Below are positions 1-6,617 of a stretch of 14,843 nt of DNA, piece by piece. Every line of letters begins with the position of its first letter. Position 1 is the stretch's first letter. Below the pieces are notes generated by a model. It worked only from the letters and a program-made list of their open reading frames with translations. It was not told the DNA's origin and ran no database searches. The stretch lies in the NCBI GenBank assembly GCA_027335515.1, contig DAHWHT010000312.1, positions 1-14,843 of the forward strand. The letters are read 5' to 3'. The position numbers and the translations under genes are program-made. Source of the DNA: Clostridia bacterium (GTDB lineage Bacteria; Bacillota_E; RBS10-35; JAJYVN01).

Positions 1-2
1 TG

Positions 3-638
3 CGGGCGCATCCGGATCGCCCTGTGGAGACGGTGGTCTTCTGGGGCCGGCCGCGGTCGCGGCAGCCGGTAAGCTGCGGCAAGGCGACCTTGGATGCGCA
101 CCACGTGTTTCTGGCGGAGATGGATGGCGATGCGGAACTGCGGCGGCTGGAGGACAAGGCGCGTGACGGGGCAACGCTCACCAGCGGCGACATCCTGAAG
201 CTCGCCATGCTACCATTGATGCATCAAGAGCGGCCCATGTGGGACGTGTTGCGGGAAGCCGCTCCGGTCGCGGAGGGCTTGGACCCGCAGCTACGGCGGG
301 GCGTGATGGGCGCCATGGGGGCGCTGGCCTACGGTGCCCTGGAGTCTGAGCAAAGACCCTTCCTGCTGGAGGTGCTAGGGCAGATGCCTTTGGGAGAAGA
401 ACTGTTTGATGTTCTGCGTCAAGAGGGACGCCAAGAGGGGGAGCGGCAAGGCGCGGTGCGCAAGGCGCGGGAGGCCGTGCTGGACGCCTTCCTGGCACGG
501 TTCGACCGTGTGCCGGCACCCGTGGAGAAGGTGGTTGCCGCCACGGACGATCTTGCGGCGCTCAAGCAATGGCATCGCGCGGTCATTCGCGCCCAGGACC
601 AGGAAGCGGCGGAAGGGGTCTTTACGGTAAGGCACTGA
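3..638 (+). CDS. Rpn-family recombination-promoting nuclease / putative transposase, C-terminal part (5' end outside window)
   Basis: The frame is open to the left edge, reading RAHPDRPVETVVFWG without a stop, so the GTG at 24 is probably internal and the gene starts upstream. The visible ~210 residues look like the C-terminal part of Rpn/YhgA-type proteins. There is an ETVVFWG strand, then TLDAHHVFLAEMDGD, then a helical LKLAMLPLM segment. The charged tail begins GRQEGERQGAVRKAREAVLD, a Gly-Arg-Gln-Glu run typical of the family. Known family role: PD-(D/E)XK nucleases that promote RecA-independent recombination and are often scattered in many genomic copies. The catalytic part is expected in the missing 5' portion, so activity cannot be judged. 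Transposase debris lies about 400 bp downstream, which suits a mobile, plastic locus. The family call rests on pattern recognition of the tail. Confidence 0.65.
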   Translation, partial: RAHPDRPVETVVFWGRPRSRQPVSCGKATLDAHHVFLAEMDGDAELRRLEDKARDGATLTSGDILKLAMLPLMHQERPMWDVLREAAPVAEGLDPQLRRGVMGAMGALAYGALESEQRPFLLEVLGQMPLGEELFDVLRQEGRQEGERQGAVRKAREAVLDAFLARFDRVPAPVEKVVAATDDLAALKQWHRAVIRAQDQEAAEGVFTVRH

Positions 639-639
639 G

Positions 640-1030
640 CGGAGAAATAACCGGCGCGAATCCTGTCCATAGCCGGTGGCGGCTGGTTCGGGCGGTGGAA
701 CCGGCGGATCCCGCTGAACCGTTCGCCAAGATACGGAGGGCTGTCGGTCCGGCCGGCGTCCCCGGCGCCCGCAGCCCCCGTGGGCAGTCATCCAATCTCC
801 GCGCGGCCGTCTGATACCCCCAGGGTGATCGGCAAAGTGTGGGCGGGGACCCACGGCTGGCCGCGGGGAGGGTCGCGAGACAGGGATGTGAGGCCCTTGG
901 GGCCGGTGGTAAGGCAGCGAGGCGTGTCCGTCGCGCGCCCGCTGTGGTCAAGGGGCGCGCGTTCGCATGGGTTCATCGACGGCGGTCGCCAGCGTGACCG
1001 ATGAGAGAGGCGGAGGTGAACCTGGGTCGA
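640..1030. other. Intergenic region without a supported gene; GC-rich inverted repeats
   Basis: No reading frame here resembles a protein on either strand. Two possible hairpins are visible. At about 686-703, GGTTC pairs with GAACC around a GGGCGGTG loop. At 738-777, GGGCTG pairs with CAGCCC, with an inner GCCGG/CCGGC pairing at 752-766. Neither is followed by a T-run, so they are not convincing intrinsic terminators. The first resembles part of a T-box antiterminator by chance (see rejected items). Confidence 0.4.
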
Positions 1031-1240
1031 TTACAGCCCGAGCAGCTGGAAGCTACGTCGGTAGTCCCAGGCCATCCAGCGGAGCGCGGATGTGATGCTC
1101 TGGAACCCGGCAAGGCGAAGGATCGCGAGGTTGCGCAACGTCGCGAGCGCCTGGTTCGCTTCCGGTGCCAAGCGCAGGCGAATCGTGCGGACGGCCGGCA
1201 CGCACGTTTGCTCAGCCGGCAATCCCCTCCACCCCTCCAC
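1031..1240 (-). pseudogene. DDE transposase C-terminal remnant
   Basis: The minus-strand frame ends in a TAA at 1031-1033 and encodes ATLRNLAILRLAGFQSITSA, then LRWMAWDYRRSFQLLGL at the C-terminus. This is the characteristic end of several DDE transposase families: an ALxxLRNLAI helix, an SIxxALRW segment and a terminal LLGL, most like ISAs1-type enzymes. Only about 70 residues are recognisable. The frame stays open for roughly 30 further codons upstream (a GKHG...EVEGWRGLP stretch, to about 1330) that may also derive from the element. The catalytic DDE core is absent and no terminal inverted repeats are visible. It is a dead fragment; the exact IS family is uncertain. Confidence 0.6.
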
Positions 1241-1392
1241 CTCCTTGGCCGCGCGGCTCCACGGCCCGACGCTGTGCAGACCGTGTTTGCCGCGGCCCGT
1301 CGCGAAGCAGCGCGGAACTTGCGCGAAGCCGCGCGGGAGGGGGCTGGGTGGGTGCGCGGAAGCCCAGGCGCCGGAAGGCGGTGGGCTGAGCC

Positions 1393-2436
1393 ATGCGTCG
1401 GTGGGGACGGGGCGCGCGGGCGGTGGTGGCCGCCGGCGGCGTACTGGTGCTGCTCCTGCCGGCGGTGGCGCACTGGCTGGCGCGGCCGACGACGGTGCAC
1501 CGACGCACCGTGACCCCGCAGTGGCGGGTGTCGGCCGCGTTCGTGCGCCCGGGACAGTTGGTGCGGCTTCCCGTTCCGGCCCGGATCCGCACCCTGGCTC
1601 CCGGGGGGTTGGTGCCGGCGGGCGCCGCGCTGGCGCGCTACCAACCCATTCCCGCGCGCGGTGGGACGGGGTGGCGTGTGGCGCCCCTGGGGCACCCGCG
1701 GGTCGGAGTGGTCGGGCTGTCGGCGGCGACCTCGCCCTGGCGCCGGACCCTGTGGTCGGGCCTGTGTTTGCGGCGGCGGTGTGCGGTGGCCGCCCCGCCG
1801 GCGGCGGCGGCGCTTGCGCGCTTGACGCTGCGCGCCGGCCGATCGGGATGGTTCACGCCGGGGTGGGATCCGTTGGCCCTGGTGCCGGTCGCAGCGTATT
1901 CCGATTTACCCCCGCAGGCCCTGCGCGACGCCGTCCAGGCGCTGGCCGCCGCAGGCCAGGTGGTGCCTGCGGGCGCGCCCATCGGCATACTCGGCCCATC
2001 CTGGTCCGGGGTGTGGCTGTGCGATCTGCCGGCGGGCGCGCGCAGCGCGGTGGCGCGGGATGGGACCGCCAGCATCACCTGGGCGGGCGGTACGGCGCGC
2101 GTCCGCCTGCTGGCCGAAGGCCCGACCGTGGCTGGCCATTTCCTGGCCAGTTTCGCCACGCGCTCGGGCGGGGCGGATCCGGGACCGGCGCAGCGGGGGC
2201 GCGTGCGGGTGCAACTGCCGGCGGTCCGGGGCCTGGCGCTACCCGGTTCGGCGCTCCACCGCGGGACGGTGGTGGTCTTGGGTCCTCGGGGGCCGTACCG
2301 CGTCGCGGTTCGCGTTCGGGTGCGGATGCGGCGGCTCGTCTTGGTCCGCGGTGTGGCGCCCGGGAGCCGGGTGCTGCTGCGACCGTGGGTTCTCCTGCCG
2401 TGGCTGGCAGGGTCGGGGGCGGGGGGCGGGAAGTAG
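1393..2436 (+). CDS. HlyD-like membrane-anchored adaptor protein
   Basis: A 347-residue protein starting with ATG. It has an Arg-rich N-terminus followed by one hydrophobic segment (residues ~9-30), so it is probably anchored in the membrane with the remainder outside. Residues ~60-82 (PVPARIRTLAPGGLVPAG) and ~188-200 (QVVPAGAPIGILGP) look like the two halves of a biotinyl/lipoyl-like hammerhead with G-x-V-P-A-G turns. Residues 280-335 (GLALPGSAL, then a VLVRGVAPGSRVLL strand) match the C-terminal domain of HlyD/RND-type adaptors. The long coiled-coil hairpin of true efflux adaptors is lacking or very short, and no ABC or RND partner is nearby. From family knowledge, comparable HlyD-like genes precede yggS-sepF in some clostridial division clusters. 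A role in envelope or septum assembly is therefore more likely than drug efflux, but this is inference. GC and arginine content are high. Confidence 0.65.
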   Translation: MRRWGRGARAVVAAGGVLVLLLPAVAHWLARPTTVHRRTVTPQWRVSAAFVRPGQLVRLPVPARIRTLAPGGLVPAGAALARYQPIPARGGTGWRVAPLGHPRVGVVGLSAATSPWRRTLWSGLCLRRRCAVAAPPAAAALARLTLRAGRSGWFTPGWDPLALVPVAAYSDLPPQALRDAVQALAAAGQVVPAGAPIGILGPSWSGVWLCDLPAGARSAVARDGTASITWAGGTARVRLLAEGPTVAGHFLASFATRSGGADPGPAQRGRVRVQLPAVRGLALPGSALHRGTVVVLGPRGPYRVAVRVRVRMRRLVLVRGVAPGSRVLLRPWVLLPWLAGSGAGGGK

Positions 2437-2503
2437 CGGGGGGACGCGCGCCAGGCGCGGGTTGGGCGGCAAGGCGGGCGGATGCGGCCGCCGATTCGCG
2501 GGC

Positions 2504-2510
2504 GGAGGGG
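2504..2510 (+). promoter_or_regulatory. Ribosome binding site of yggS
   Basis: GGAGGGG lies 11 nt before the GTG start. With the in-frame TGA at 2513-2515 it fixes the start at 2522 (or the next codon, also GTG). Confidence 0.55.
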
Positions 2511-2521
2511 GTTGAAGCCGC

Positions 2522-3283
2522 GTGGTGGCAGCGGATCTTGCGGGCGGGGCGGCGCTGCCCGACGCCGAACGCCGGGCGGCATTGGGGGAAGCCCTGCGGG
2601 GAGTGCGGTCAAAGATCGCCCAGGCGGCCCTGCGCGTCGGGCGGGATCCGGGCTGCGTGCGCCTGGTGGGCGTGACCAAGGGGACGGCGGTGGCGGATGC
2701 GGCCCTCGCGGTCGCCGCCGGGCTGGCGGATCTGGCGGAAAGCCGGGTGCAGGAGGCGCTCCCAAAGCTGGCCGTATTGCCCGAGGCGCGTTGGCATTGG
2801 ATCGGGCGGCTGCAGCGCAACAAGGCCGCAGCGGTGGTCGGGCGCTTTGCCCTTGTGCACAGTGTGGATCGGCTGGGGTTGGCGGAACGGCTGGAAGCGG
2901 CTGCCGAGCGCTTGGGCTGCGTCCAGCCGCTGCTCCTGCAGGTGGACCTGGCCGGGCGGCCGGGCCAGGGTGGGGTGCCGGCCGGGGATGCCCATGCCCT
3001 CCTGCTTCAGATGCGCGGCCTGCCGCATCTGCGGGTACGGGGGCTGATGACGATCGCGCCGCCCGCCGAGCACCCGGAGGAGGTTCGCCCGGTGTTCGCC
3101 GCGCTGCGCGGCCTTCGCGACCGCTTGCAGGAGGCGGCGGGGTGCGCCCTGCCGGAACTCTCCATGGGGATGAGTGCCGACTATCCGGTTGCGATCGAGG
3201 AAGGCGCCACGCTGGTCCGCGTCGGCCGGGCGATTTTCGGTCAGGCGGCCCACCCGGGCGCTTCGTTGCGGGACGCCCCCTAA
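2522..3283 (+). CDS. YggS/YlmE-family pyridoxal-5'-phosphate homeostasis protein
   Basis: A 253-residue single-domain fold-III PLP protein. The family has no known catalytic turnover; it binds PLP and buffers its free level, and loss disturbs vitamin B6 and amino-acid pools. Visible motifs in order: VGVTKG with the PLP-binding Lys53; LAESRVQEALPK (residues 71-82), equivalent to the family GEnrVQE; WHWIGRLQRNK (91-101); VHSVD (112-116); VRGLMTIAP (172-180); LSMGMSADYPVAIEEG (213-228), which binds the phosphate; and VRVGRAIFG (232-240). The length is slightly above the usual ~230 because of an N-terminal extension. An in-frame TGA at 2513-2515 rules out a longer start. The GTG at 2522 has GGAGGGG at 2504-2510. 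It is the standard upstream neighbour of sepF, but here about 1.2 kb of decayed sequence separates the two. Confidence 0.93.
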   Translation: MVAADLAGGAALPDAERRAALGEALRGVRSKIAQAALRVGRDPGCVRLVGVTKGTAVADAALAVAAGLADLAESRVQEALPKLAVLPEARWHWIGRLQRNKAAAVVGRFALVHSVDRLGLAERLEAAAERLGCVQPLLLQVDLAGRPGQGGVPAGDAHALLLQMRGLPHLRVRGLMTIAPPAEHPEEVRPVFAALRGLRDRLQEAAGCALPELSMGMSADYPVAIEEGATLVRVGRAIFGQAAHPGASLRDAP

Positions 3284-3596
3284 AGCGAGGTTGCGTCGGT
3301 ACAAACGATCGTCTTGCCCGAGTTGCGCCACAAGGCGACGAGACCATGGCGCGACGGTCTCCGCGCGTACGACGGAGATGGTCGTTCCAGTTTCGTCCGC
3401 CAGGTGTTGCAACTGCAGTCGCCACAGGCGGGACCGGGTAGATGCGCGGCGTTCAACTCGACCTGTATGGTCATTGGCACTTCAGTGTGGCCGATCGAGA
3501 TGCGGGGTGGACTGGGCAGTCCTGCTGCGGCTGTTCTTGGGCGTAATGTGGCCGCGGCTCGGTAGACGAAGAGTGCATGACTGGGCGTGGAGTGCG
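3284..3596. other. Non-coding stretch between yggS and the transglutaminase pseudogene; possible short transposase scrap
   Basis: No intact gene is seen. On the minus strand, around 3350-3415, one frame reads WRLQLQHLADETGTTISV. This weakly resembles the segment before the last catalytic residues of ISAzo13-type transposases, but the expected PPGTSKWN-like continuation is missing and the match is too short to call. GC content falls from about 3440 onward relative to the flanking genes, which fits non-selected or imported DNA. Confidence 0.3.
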
Positions 3597-4296
3597 CTAC
3601 AGTAAACCGCCATGAAGCAGCCGGAAGTCGCGATCCGTTTCCCATAACATACTTAGTTCGTCGAAGTTGTCGTCTGGATTGGATTCCGCAGCAACCGCGC
3701 GAGGTGGTCGATCCTTCCCAGTTCTTGCGCACCAAGTGCTCGAAAGCCCTCCTGGGTCGCCCACCATGGCCTGTGGGTGTATATCACTTCGTCGTTCATC
3801 AGGCAGTGGAAGTCGTAGAAGAGTGACCAGAGCACGGCCAGGATTCGCCGCTCCGGTTTGGCATTGTAAAAGCGTTGCGCATCGAGCTTTCCGGAGCGGA
3901 TGCCGAGCCAGGCGTTCGCTGGGAAGTCAAATTGATCCGGCGGCATGTCCTATGCGTCAAACGCGCCGATCAAGCTCAGACTGCCGTCAACGTCGATCGT
4001 GACCCGGCGGTTTTCCTGATCGCTCCAGTACTGGTTGATCCAGTGGTCAGTGCTCACGGCATCGGCAGCACTCTGGCCGAAATCGGAAGGGTTGCCTGCG
4101 CGCACGCGGGCTGCAAGGCCCTTGCACTTCAGAATGCTGGCAACCAGTACAGCCACGAAGCGATTATGTTCTTGCGGACCAGCAAGCCGATCGCGTGCAC
4201 GTCGTCAGGTAGTTCGCTCCTCAGCGTGTCTCTGTAGAGACCGGGATGCGTGTACGTGCTGAAGGCACGGTAGTGGTCGAGGATCGTGCTGGCCAT
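3597..4296 (-). pseudogene. Transglutaminase-like domain protein, broken by three lesions
   Basis: Reading the minus strand from the ATG at 4294-4296, MASTILDHYRAFSTYTHPG and SELPDDVHAIGLLVRKNI match the N-terminal helices of a Firmicutes transglutaminase-domain protein family. The frame then shifts near 4160-4168 and continues as NRFVAVLVASILKCKGLAAR, followed by DHWINQYW (catalytic His) and VTIDVDG (catalytic Asp). Relatives I remember have several tens of residues between these two parts, including the nucleophilic Cys, so an internal deletion with frameshift is inferred. A TAG at 3950-3952 interrupts FDA-stop-DMPPDQFDF where relatives have Tyr. A tandem GGATT at 3676-3680 and 3681-3685 shifts the frame again; removing one copy restores NPDDNFDELSMLWETDRDF and RLLHGGLL to a TAG at 3597-3599. 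The catalytic Cys appears lost, so no function is expected. It runs against its division-cluster neighbours and has lower GC than they do, suggesting acquisition and decay. Confidence 0.8.
3676..3685 (+). repeat. 5-bp tandem duplication (GGATT x2) causing a frameshift
   Basis: GGATTGGATT on the plus strand. Deleting one copy joins the minus-strand frame of the transglutaminase pseudogene to a conserved-looking C-terminus ending at 3597. This is direct sequence evidence for a slippage-type duplication. Confidence 0.75.
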
Positions 4297-4522
4297 GGGC
4301 TTGGGTTTGCGGTCTCCCCTGGCGCCGACGCAGTTGGATCGAACGGGTGAACGGTTCGGGCGGCCGTGCAGGAAGCCCTGCGGTGCAAGCGCAGGCAGGA
4401 GACATGGTACGCGCAGGGAATGAGCGCTTTCGGGCCGGTGTCTCGGCTGTCGTCCTGACCGTGGTTTGGGCGGTGGCGGTCGCGGCCCGTGGTGGTCCAA
4501 GCGCGGATTTGGCGCGGACCTC

Positions 4523-4531
4523 AGGAAGGGG
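4523..4531 (+). promoter_or_regulatory. Ribosome binding site of sepF
   Basis: AGGAAGGGG lies 7 nt before the in-frame GTG at 4539 and 19 nt before the ATG at 4551. This favours the GTG as the real start, with the mature helix beginning only four residues later. Confidence 0.5.
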
Positions 4532-4550
4532 CGCAGGGGTGGCAGCGGCT

Positions 4551-5054
4551 ATGTGGGATCGGGTGCTGGCATTCCTGGGATACGAAGAGGAGCCAGAGGA
4601 AGAGGATGTCGCCGAGGAGGCAGCCCCGGCGGTCGCGGTGGCCCAGCGTTACGCCGCCCCGGTCACCCGTGCCGACGTGGCCCGGCGGCGGGCCAGTACG
4701 CGGGCCGGGTGGGGCGAGGAGCGATTGGAGCGCAGCGATCGTCTCTCAGGCCGTCCGGCGACGGTGACCCGTCTGGTCCCTCCTGGATTCCCGGGCATGG
4801 TGGTGGCCGCACCGAAGCGGTTCGAGGAAGCCGAGGAGATGGTGGCGCACCTCAAGGGTGGGAAACCGGTACTGCTGCATACGGACGGGCTCGACCGCGA
4901 ACTGGGGCAGCGGCTGGTCACCTTTCTCATGGGTGGGGTGTGCGCGCTCGGCGGCGAGATGCACCGCGTGGGATCGGTGTTACTTTTCGTGCCCTCGGGT
5001 GTGGAGGTGACCCTGCCCCTGGCGCTGCGGATCGGAGAACGCGAAGGGCGTTGA
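4551..5054 (+). CDS. sepF: Cell division protein SepF
   Basis: SepF assembles into rings that bundle FtsZ filaments and anchor them to the membrane at the division site. From the ATG at 4551 the protein has 167 residues. It has an N-terminal amphipathic membrane-binding helix MWDRVLAFLGY (1-11), an acidic EEEPEEEDVAEE linker, a basic variable region, and the SepF core from ~80. The core contains APKRFEEAEEMVAHLKGG (87-104), VLLHTDGLDRELGQRLVTFL (107-126) and GGVCALGGEMHRVGSVLLF (128-146), the expected alpha/beta dimer fold with the G-GEMHRVG loop. The start is uncertain: a GTG at 4539, in frame, has the better ribosome binding site (AGGAAGGGG at 4523-4531, 7 nt away) and would add four residues (MAAA). 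Longer in-frame extensions back to 4347 are unlikely because SepF begins with the membrane helix. It heads sepF-yggT-divIVA. Confidence 0.92.
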   Translation: MWDRVLAFLGYEEEPEEEDVAEEAAPAVAVAQRYAAPVTRADVARRRASTRAGWGEERLERSDRLSGRPATVTRLVPPGFPGMVVAAPKRFEEAEEMVAHLKGGKPVLLHTDGLDRELGQRLVTFLMGGVCALGGEMHRVGSVLLFVPSGVEVTLPLALRIGEREGR

Positions 5055-5071
5055 CCCCGGCGCGTCCGGGG
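5055..5071 (+). repeat. Short perfect hairpin between sepF and yggT
   Basis: CCCCGG and CCGGGG pair around a CGCGT loop, starting just after the sepF stop codon. A G-run follows instead of a T-run, so it is not a terminator. It lies immediately before the yggT translation start and could modulate access to it. Confidence 0.4.
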
Positions 5072-5084
5072 GGGTGGTGCTGTC

Positions 5085-5354
5085 GTGTTCGTCGTGGGCG
5101 CCGCGCTGCAGACTGCCCTTTCGGTACTGTTCTGGGTGGTTTTCGCACAGGCGTTGCTGAGTTGGATCCCGAACCTGGTTACCGGTAGCGCCTGGTTGGC
5201 GTCCTTTGACCGGGCGGCGCGGCGCATCACCGATCCCCTGCTCGAACCCATCCGCAGCCGCATGCCCGGGGGGGCGGCGGTGGACTTTTCGCCGTTAATT
5301 CTCCTGCTGTTGATCCAGGTGGCCCATGCGGTAGTCTCTCGGCTGTTGCCGTGA
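5085..5354 (+). CDS. YggT/YlmG-family membrane protein
   Basis: An 89-residue integral membrane protein with two hydrophobic segments (residues ~5-30 and ~68-88). Between them is the family signature ARRITDPLLEPIRSRMP (45-61), followed by VDFSPLILLLLIQ. Relatives lie beside sepF in Firmicutes, Actinobacteria and cyanobacteria. They influence cell shape or division, nucleoid arrangement (the plastid YlmG) and osmotic tolerance, but no biochemical activity is established. The start is a GTG about 30 nt downstream of the sepF stop, so the two are probably co-transcribed. Length and topology are normal for the family. Confidence 0.9.
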   Translation: MFVVGAALQTALSVLFWVVFAQALLSWIPNLVTGSAWLASFDRAARRITDPLLEPIRSRMPGGAAVDFSPLILLLLIQVAHAVVSRLLP

Positions 5355-5498
5355 TGTCCTAGGGTGGGTTCTGCCCGTCACGCCCCGCGCCCCACCAGGG
5401 GCAATCCAGGGGCCGAAAGGAGACGAAGCCTGGCCAGGGCGGGCGTGGGGACGGTGGTGTGTGCCGCCGGCTCGCGCGCGCGGACCAGGTGTGTGGGG

Positions 5499-6020
5499 AT
5501 GCTCAGCCCACTGGACATCCATAACCAGGAGTTCCGCCGGGTGATGCGCGGCTACAGCGAGGATGAGGTGGATAACTTCCTCGATCGGGTGGTCGCCGAC
5601 TTTGAGACCCTGCAGAAAGAGAATGCCGAACTGCGCGGCGAGGTTGAAGAGTTGCGCGCTCGGGTTGAGCAGTATAAGCAGTTGGAGAACACCTTGCACA
5701 ACGCCCTCATTGTGGCGCAGGACGCCGCGGAGGAGGTTCGTCAGAACGCGCGCAAGGAGGCCCAACTGATCGTTCGCGAGGCGGAAGAGGAGGGCGCGCG
5801 CACGAGCAAGGCGGGCGAGCTTCGGGTGCGCGAGGCCGAGGAGCAGTTGGCGCGCCTGTTCCGCGAGTCGCAGGCCTTTCGCGCCCGTTGGCGCAGCCAG
5901 TTGGAAGCCCAACTCGAACTCCTGCGCAGCGACCCGCTGCAGCCGCCGGCGTCCCGGTCCGACGGGGCGGTCGGTGCCTCCGGCTCGGCCTCACCAGGAG
6001 ATACGACGCTCATCCCATAG
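5499..6020 (+). CDS. divIVA: DivIVA-domain septum/pole scaffold protein
   Basis: DivIVA binds negatively curved membrane at septa and poles and positions division, sporulation or cell-wall factors. From the ATG at 5499 it has 173 residues. The N-terminal membrane-binding crossed-loop domain is MLSPLDIHNQEFRRVMRGYS (1-20), then EDEVDNFLDRVVADFETL (21-38), the classical signature. A long parallel coiled coil runs from ~30 to ~150 (ENAELRGEVEELRARVEQYK; EEVRQNARKEAQLIVREAEE). A disordered Pro/Ser/Gly-rich tail of ~25 residues follows. The frame stays open upstream to 5364, but that part is Arg/Gly-rich with no family similarity, and DivIVA proteins start just before the SPLDI motif. Many Firmicutes have ylmH between yggT and divIVA and ileS after it; both are absent here. 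Confidence 0.92.
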   Translation: MLSPLDIHNQEFRRVMRGYSEDEVDNFLDRVVADFETLQKENAELRGEVEELRARVEQYKQLENTLHNALIVAQDAAEEVRQNARKEAQLIVREAEEEGARTSKAGELRVREAEEQLARLFRESQAFRARWRSQLEAQLELLRSDPLQPPASRSDGAVGASGSASPGDTTLIP

Positions 6021-6146
6021 GCGGGTGCCAGGACGCGCCCGCATCGTCCATTCCCACTGCATAACCGACGCCTGGACGGGAGAGCCTGCCCTGGAAGGGG
6101 TGGCTGAGCCACGCTCCAGCGCAGTGCGGTCCTTGGTCTGCCCGCG

Positions 6147-6617
6147 GTGGGCCAGACGGATGGCCGACCCGCCGGCCGGGTCGGAGACCTGTTGTTTTCC
6201 GGCCGCGGGGACCGCGTGATCGGCCTGCTCTTGCGGGGCGGTACGTGGTGGCGCCGACGCCTGATCCCCTACGAAGAGGTGGCCGCGATCGGCCCGGCCG
6301 CGGTGTTGCTGCGCCGTCCGATCGTGCTGCGCACCGGGGAGGGGCAGCGGCTGCGGCGGCTCCGCCGCAGCCCGGTGGGCGTCGTGGGCCGGCGGGTGCT
6401 GTCCATGGATGGGCACGACCTCGACGTCGTCGACGATGTCTGCTTTGACCCTGGGGACGGCGCCGTCGTCGGCTACCTCGTTTCGCGGGGTGTGGTCAGC
6501 GATGTCGCGTGGGGCAAGGCCTTTCTGCCGCTGGAACGCCTGCGGCGGGCACGGGGCGACGGGGGTGTGCTGCTGCTGGGCCCTCAGGACGAAGGGCCGG
6601 GGAGGGGAGCCTCTTGA
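6147..6617 (+). CDS. PRC-barrel domain protein (start anomalous)
   Basis: A 156-residue protein with two PRC-barrel-like repeats. The first is GRPAGRVGDLLFSGRGDRVIG to LIPYEEVAAIGPAAVLL (residues ~6-58). The second is GHDLDVVDDVCFDPGDGAVV to AFLPLERLRRA (~89-133). PRC-barrel proteins are small beta-barrels found in RimM, in photosynthetic reaction centres and in many uncharacterised bacterial proteins; no substrate is known for this type. The first usable start is the GTG at 6147, yet 12 codons upstream in the same frame (from ACG at 6111) read TLQRSAVLGLPAV. This looks like the missing first strand of the barrel. GGAAGGGG at 6093-6100 precedes it, but no ATG, GTG or TTG does before a TGA at 6105-6107. 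The gene may therefore use a non-canonical start or carry a small indel. Its stop overlaps the next gene (TTGA). Confidence 0.75.
   Translation: MGQTDGRPAGRVGDLLFSGRGDRVIGLLLRGGTWWRRRLIPYEEVAAIGPAAVLLRRPIVLRTGEGQRLRRLRRSPVGVVGRRVLSMDGHDLDVVDDVCFDPGDGAVVGYLVSRGVVSDVAWGKAFLPLERLRRARGDGGVLLLGPQDEGPGRGAS

Noticed and set aside
686..712. GGTGGAACCGGCGG resembles the conserved T-box antiterminator sequence.
   Set aside because: No stem I or AGAGA-like element is recognisable upstream (that DNA is coding), no T-run terminator follows, and no synthetase or amino-acid gene is downstream. The bases are better explained as a chance GGTTC/GAACC hairpin.
1092..2675. Long plus-strand open frame of 527 codons overlapping the HlyD-like gene.
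   Set aside because: Composition is Gly/Arg/Ala-rich without motifs, a typical shadow frame in very GC-rich DNA. The competing frame has a membrane anchor and adaptor motifs.
3350..3415. Minus-strand WRLQLQHLADETGTTISV resembling ISAzo13-type transposases.
   Set aside because: Only about 18 residues, no PPGTSKWN continuation and no terminal repeats; too short to annotate as an element.
5053..5080. TTGACC at the end of sepF as a promoter for yggT.
   Set aside because: No acceptable -10 element at 16-18 nt; the bases belong to the sepF stop and a GC hairpin.
5364..5498. N-terminal extension of DivIVA by 45 residues.
   Set aside because: The extension is Arg/Gly-rich without similarity. DivIVA must begin just before the SPLDI membrane-binding motif, which fits the ATG at 5499.
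6085..6140. GGTGGCTGAG-like sequence suggesting a tRNA-Ser or tRNA-Leu gene.
   Set aside because: No T-loop GGTTCGAATCC, anticodon stem or acceptor pairing is present; the region is explained by the PRC-barrel 5' end.
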